From an uncultured archaeon (GTDB taxonomy: Archaea > Thermoproteota > Bathyarchaeia > TCS64), in the NCBI GenBank assembly GCA_938048735.1, contig CALIUM010000025.1, forward strand, positions 1 to 35,337: 35,337 nt of DNA. Direction: 5' to 3'. The position numbers were made by a program, and so were the translations under genes. Position 1 is the stretch's first letter; each line of letters begins with the position of its first letter. Under the pieces are notes generated by a model. It saw only the letters and a program-made list of their open reading frames with translations, had not been told where the DNA came from and did not search any database. Of the stretch, positions 32,318-35,337 are shown piece by piece.

Positions 32318-33190
32318 TTAGGGCAACTTCTTCAGTAAGGGTTCAACACTCGTCCTGTGAAACCTTAGGCCTATCTCAGAAGGGGAGAAACCCAAGGCTA
32401 GGGAGAGAAGTTCTGAGTAGTATAGCACCGGTATGTTGAAGGCCGCCTTGTCCTCTCTTTTGATCATTCTCTGGGTCAGATCGTATTGAATCATGCAGTA
32501 GGGGCAGACCACGACCATGCAGTCGGCCTCAGCGGCCTCTATCACGTCGAGCTTCATCTCGACGAGCCTATTGGCCTTCTCTAGGTCCACAAGCTTAAGG
32601 CCAGCCCCACAGCACAACATCTTCTTCGGATATTGGATGCTCTCCGCGCCTAGGAGTCTTATGAGTCTATCTAGCAATGCTGGCCTCATTGGATCATCGA
32701 ACTGAATTATGTCGCTTGGGCGGAGGAGATGGCAGCCTGGGTGGGTGGCTACCCTTATCCCCTTCAGGGGCCTTTTAAGATGCGCCTTTATCCTCTCCTC
32801 TCCTACCTCCCTCAGGACCTCGATGATGTTCTTAACCTCTATGCTTCCCCTAAACTCTTTCCCGATGGCGGATAGCCTTTCATTTATCCTCTCCCTTAAG
32901 CTGGGTTCCCTTTTCAGGGAAACATTGGCCGTCTTTAATGTCTCGTAACATCCGCTGCAGATGGTCAATATGTCGGCCTTCATCTCCTCCGCGATGCACA
33001 GGTTCCTGGCGGCCAGGGTGATCCATGCCTCCCTATCAAGTGACTGTATCGATATGGGTTCCCCACAGCAGGATGCCCCCTCCATATCCAATAGTTCGAC
33101 CCCTACCGCCTCCAATGCCATCCTTGTAGCTTTCTCTATATGGGGAAGCCTTAATGGGATCATGCACCCCAGGAAGAACGCATACCTCAA
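32318..33190 (-). CDS. hdrB: Heterodisulfide reductase subunit B
   Basis: A 290-residue protein with two CCG domains: Cys9, SCCGEP (41-43), CSGC (78-81) and HPGCH (153), LCCGAG (193-194), CPYC (229-232). They bind the non-cubane [4Fe-4S] clusters that cleave the CoM-S-S-CoB disulfide, or a similar acceptor, in HdrB. It is the last gene of the leftward hdrACB operon, its ATG overlapping the hdrC stop (ATGA). In non-methanogens the same subunits may reduce another disulfide or work in electron bifurcation. Confidence 0.93.
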   Translation of the reverse strand: MRYAFFLGCMIPLRLPHIEKATRMALEAVGVELLDMEGASCCGEPISIQSLDREAWITLAARNLCIAEEMKADILTICSGCYETLKTANVSLKREPSLRERINERLSAIGKEFRGSIEVKNIIEVLREVGEERIKAHLKRPLKGIRVATHPGCHLLRPSDIIQFDDPMRPALLDRLIRLLGAESIQYPKKMLCCGAGLKLVDLEKANRLVEMKLDVIEAAEADCMVVVCPYCMIQYDLTQRMIKREDKAAFNIPVLYYSELLSLALGFSPSEIGLRFHRTSVEPLLKKLP

Positions 33191-33669
33191 CCCGGCTTCT
33201 CCTCCATCATCCTTCTCAGCTCAGTAAGCTCGATGAGCCTCCCCACCTCCTCAACCCTAGCCATTTTCACCTCTGGAAGACCAAGCTCCTTCCTTATTCT
33301 CTGGACAGCCCCTGTGAGGGGCGATGTCCACCCGGTTGAGGCCACCTGCCTCACGTTGTTTAGGTATTCTGGGGGGGCGAGCCCCAACCTGGCAGCATGG
33401 TTTCTGAGTTCCACTATTATATGGGAGATCCCAACCCCCTGTGGGCATACCTCATAGCAGGTGTGGCATAGGGTGCACAGCCATATCATCCTCCCTGATA
33501 GGACCTCCCTCCACCTCCCAAGTATTAACTCCTCCATCATCCTCCTCGGGTTATACTCAGGTATCGCCCTTGCTGTGGGGCAGCTGCCCACACAGGAGCC
33601 GCACTGGAAGCAGTGGACAACCTTCTCTTTTATCAACACCTCTAAATCTTCGGGCATCTCCTCATTCAA
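33187..33669 (-). CDS. hdrC: Heterodisulfide reductase subunit C
   Basis: A 160-residue ferredoxin-like subunit. Two [4Fe-4S] motifs, CFQCGSCVGSCP (20-31) and CTLCHTCYEVCP (65-76), carry electrons from HdrA to HdrB. PTARAIPEYNPRRMM is the usual segment after the first cluster. It overlaps hdrA by 4 bases and hdrB by 4 bases, so the three are translated together. Soluble, with no membrane segment. Confidence 0.93.
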   Translation of the reverse strand: MNEEMPEDLEVLIKEKVVHCFQCGSCVGSCPTARAIPEYNPRRMMEELILGRWREVLSGRMIWLCTLCHTCYEVCPQGVGISHIIVELRNHAARLGLAPPEYLNNVRQVASTGWTSPLTGAVQRIRKELGLPEVKMARVEEVGRLIELTELRRMMEEKPG

Positions 33670-35336
33670 GATCCCCCGCCTCCTAGATGGATGAGCATCC
33701 TGTCCAGAAGGGGTCTAGCCTTCTCGTTCTCCATCCTTATCCTATCAATCCCGAACTCCCTCAGGGTTTTGGACATCTCCTTCACCAGGTTGACGTAGAA
33801 GCCGGCCTCCGCGGCAGAGAACCACTCCAGCCTCAGCCTCTCCGGGCTGATCCCCAGCCTCGGGAGGAGGGAGAATAGGGGCTTTATCCTCTTCTCAGCG
33901 TTGTAGTTTCCATATATATAATGACAGTCCCCAAACCTGCATCCCGAGACCAAGACCATTCCAGCCCCCTTCCTGAAGGCCTCTAGGACGAAGTCCCTGT
34001 CTATTCTCCCCGAGCACATGACCCTGATTATCCTTATCTCCGTGGGATACTCGAAGCGGCTAGTCCCGGCGAGGTCTGCGGCCCCATAGCTGCACCAGTT
34101 GCATGTGAAGCCCAGGATCTTCTCCTCAGGTTTCTCCTCTAGGGCCGCGTGGATCTGTGCGATGATTTGAGCGTCCGTGAAGTGCATCTGGGTTATAGCG
34201 TTGGCTGGGCAGTCGGCGGCGCAGGTCCCGCATCCGTGGCACTTGGCTGTGTTCACAACTGCAGCCCTCCCCTCCTCAGCTGTGATGGCCCCATATGGGC
34301 ACTTTGTTGTGCATATCCCGCACTTCGCCTTCGTGTTCCTGCATTTCTCTGGGTCCACATATGCGACTATCGGCTCTATCTCCCATTCTCCTCTCGACAT
34401 TATCCTGGCCGCCCTAGAGGCCGCCGCGCTTCCTTGCGAGACGCTGTATGGAATATCCTTGGGTCCGTGGGCAGCCCCACAGAGGAAGATCCCGTCGGTG
34501 GCGGCGTCTATCGGCTTGAGCTTCGCGTGGGCCTCCATATAGAAGCCGCTCATCTCCCTGGAGACTGTGAGAGCCTTCGCCAGCTCCTCGCTTCCCGAAG
34601 CCGGAACCGCCGCTGTCGAGAGGATAACCATCTCAACCTCTAGATCCATCGGCTCCCCCGTGGAGGTGTTCTCCATGGATATCAGGAGGTTCTTTGTCTT
34701 CGGGTCCTCATAGATCTCCGTTGGACGCCCCCTCAGGAATATTATCCCCTCTTCCCTAACCCTCTTGAAGAACTCTTCGTACCCCTTGAAGGGGGTTCTC
34801 ATATCCATATAGAGGATGTATATCTTTGTGTTTGGGTAGTGCTCCCTCATAAGCAACGCGTTCTTCAGGGTATACATGCAGCAGAAGCCTGAACACCAGA
34901 TGTTGGTCTTCTCGTCCCGGGAGCCAACGCATGTTATGAACGCTAGGCTGTTTGGAACCCTTCTATCTGATAGCCTTATTACCTGACCCATGGTAGGACC
35001 TGAGGCGTTTATCATCCTCTCGAACTCGAGGGCAGTGAAGACGTTATCATAGATCCCGTAACCGTAAGCCTTGATCCTCGAGGCGTCGTATAGGTCGTAT
35101 CCTGTTGCTACGATGATGGTTCCAACCTGGAGGTGTAGCTCCTCCTCCCTCATCTCGAGGTCTATGGCGTTCCTCCCCTGGAGCTTGCATGCCTCGACGC
35201 AGCTCATGCACTCTATGCAGGCCCTCCTGTCTATGGTGTACTTCGCCGGGATGGCCTGCGGGAAGGGTATGTATATCGCCTTCCTGAACCCTAAACCCTC
35301 ATCGAACTCGTTGGGAACCTCAACAGGGCAGACCTT
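33666..35336 (-). CDS. hdrA: Heterodisulfide reductase subunit A fused to MvhD (partial)
   Basis: The C-terminal 556 residues or so of HdrA; the gene continues past the right edge, and its visible 5' end reads in frame through CIECMSCVEAC. FAD-domain segments TIIVATGYDLYD and FITCVGSRDE, and the HdrA signature CSGFCCMYTLKNA, are followed by two ferredoxin motifs (CRNTKAKCGICTTKCP and CHGCGTCAADCP). The end, from about FTCNWCSYGAADLAG to VSGCRFGDCHYIYGNY, is an MvhD-like [2Fe-2S] domain. HdrA is the flavin electron-bifurcating subunit; the fused MvhD would accept electrons from a partner oxidoreductase, as described for HdrA2 of Methanosarcina. Confidence 0.93.
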   Translation of the reverse strand, partial: KVCPVEVPNEFDEGLGFRKAIYIPFPQAIPAKYTIDRRACIECMSCVEACKLQGRNAIDLEMREEELHLQVGTIIVATGYDLYDASRIKAYGYGIYDNVFTALEFERMINASGPTMGQVIRLSDRRVPNSLAFITCVGSRDEKTNIWCSGFCCMYTLKNALLMREHYPNTKIYILYMDMRTPFKGYEEFFKRVREEGIIFLRGRPTEIYEDPKTKNLLISMENTSTGEPMDLEVEMVILSTAAVPASGSEELAKALTVSREMSGFYMEAHAKLKPIDAATDGIFLCGAAHGPKDIPYSVSQGSAAASRAARIMSRGEWEIEPIVAYVDPEKCRNTKAKCGICTTKCPYGAITAEEGRAAVVNTAKCHGCGTCAADCPANAITQMHFTDAQIIAQIHAALEEKPEEKILGFTCNWCSYGAADLAGTSRFEYPTEIRIIRVMCSGRIDRDFVLEAFRKGAGMVLVSGCRFGDCHYIYGNYNAEKRIKPLFSLLPRLGISPERLRLEWFSAAEAGFYVNLVKEMSKTLREFGIDRIRMENEKARPLLDRMLIHLGGGGS

Positions 35337-35337
35337 G

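Noticed and set aside
1-35337. CRISPR array
   Set aside because: No regularly spaced identical direct repeats of about 25-40 bases were seen.

Overview
The window is archaeal chromosome. Evidence: a Lsm/Sm protein, NucS/EndoMS, an RPA-type OB-fold protein, a TrmB-like regulator, ADP-forming acyl-CoA synthetase, a tetraether-synthase-like radical SAM enzyme, F420-dependent methylene-H4MPT dehydrogenase (Mtd), and HdrABC. Many genes start with TTG or GTG about 25-35 bases after a TATA-like box, as in leaderless archaeal transcripts. The mix of Mtd, Hdr with a fused MvhD domain, and peptide or acetate metabolism genes suits an uncultured TACK lineage such as Bathyarchaeia or Korarchaeota. That placement is inference from gene content only.

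Region 1 (1-5774) is an integrated mobile element that runs off the left edge. It holds a divergent control region (winged-helix and ribbon-helix-helix genes facing another ribbon-helix-helix gene across a palindromic operator). Next come a PD-(D/E)XK-like protein, a zinc ribbon and a 470-residue P-loop ATPase with a C-terminal winged helix, probably the element's replication helicase. A non-coding stretch follows with a hairpin and an alternating CA/TA tract, then a frameshifted Hjc-like resolvase remnant, nested inverted repeats and a small zinc finger. The right end is an integrase operon with two small downstream genes, one of which seems to start at AUA.

Region 2 (5833-16675) is housekeeping and amino-acid metabolism. 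It has a saccharopine/lysine-dehydrogenase-family enzyme divergent from an acyl-CoA dehydrogenase, topoisomerase IA with two small zinc proteins, a 454-base non-coding gap with strong hairpins, NucS, and the threonine-to-glycine pair Kbl and Tdh. A glyoxylate/hydroxypyruvate reductase and a TrmB-like regulator close it.

Region 3 (16803-25158) has the tetraether-synthase-like radical SAM protein, divergent from the TrmB-like gene. IlvD, a methyltransferase, Lsm, a UbiX-like flavin prenyltransferase, an OB-fold protein, and a threonine synthase fused to a PadR-like winged helix follow.

Region 4 (24052-35337) is energy and C1 metabolism. A P-loop/DRTGG protein abuts a fused ADP-forming acyl-CoA synthetase. 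An FrhB-like F420 oxidoreductase converges on Mtd. After a decayed S9 peptidase pseudogene come a RimK/MptN-like ATP-grasp ligase and an hdrA-hdrC-hdrB operon whose HdrA ends in an MvhD domain. Together these suggest F420- and tetrahydromethanopterin-linked one-carbon metabolism with heterodisulfide-reductase-type electron transfer.
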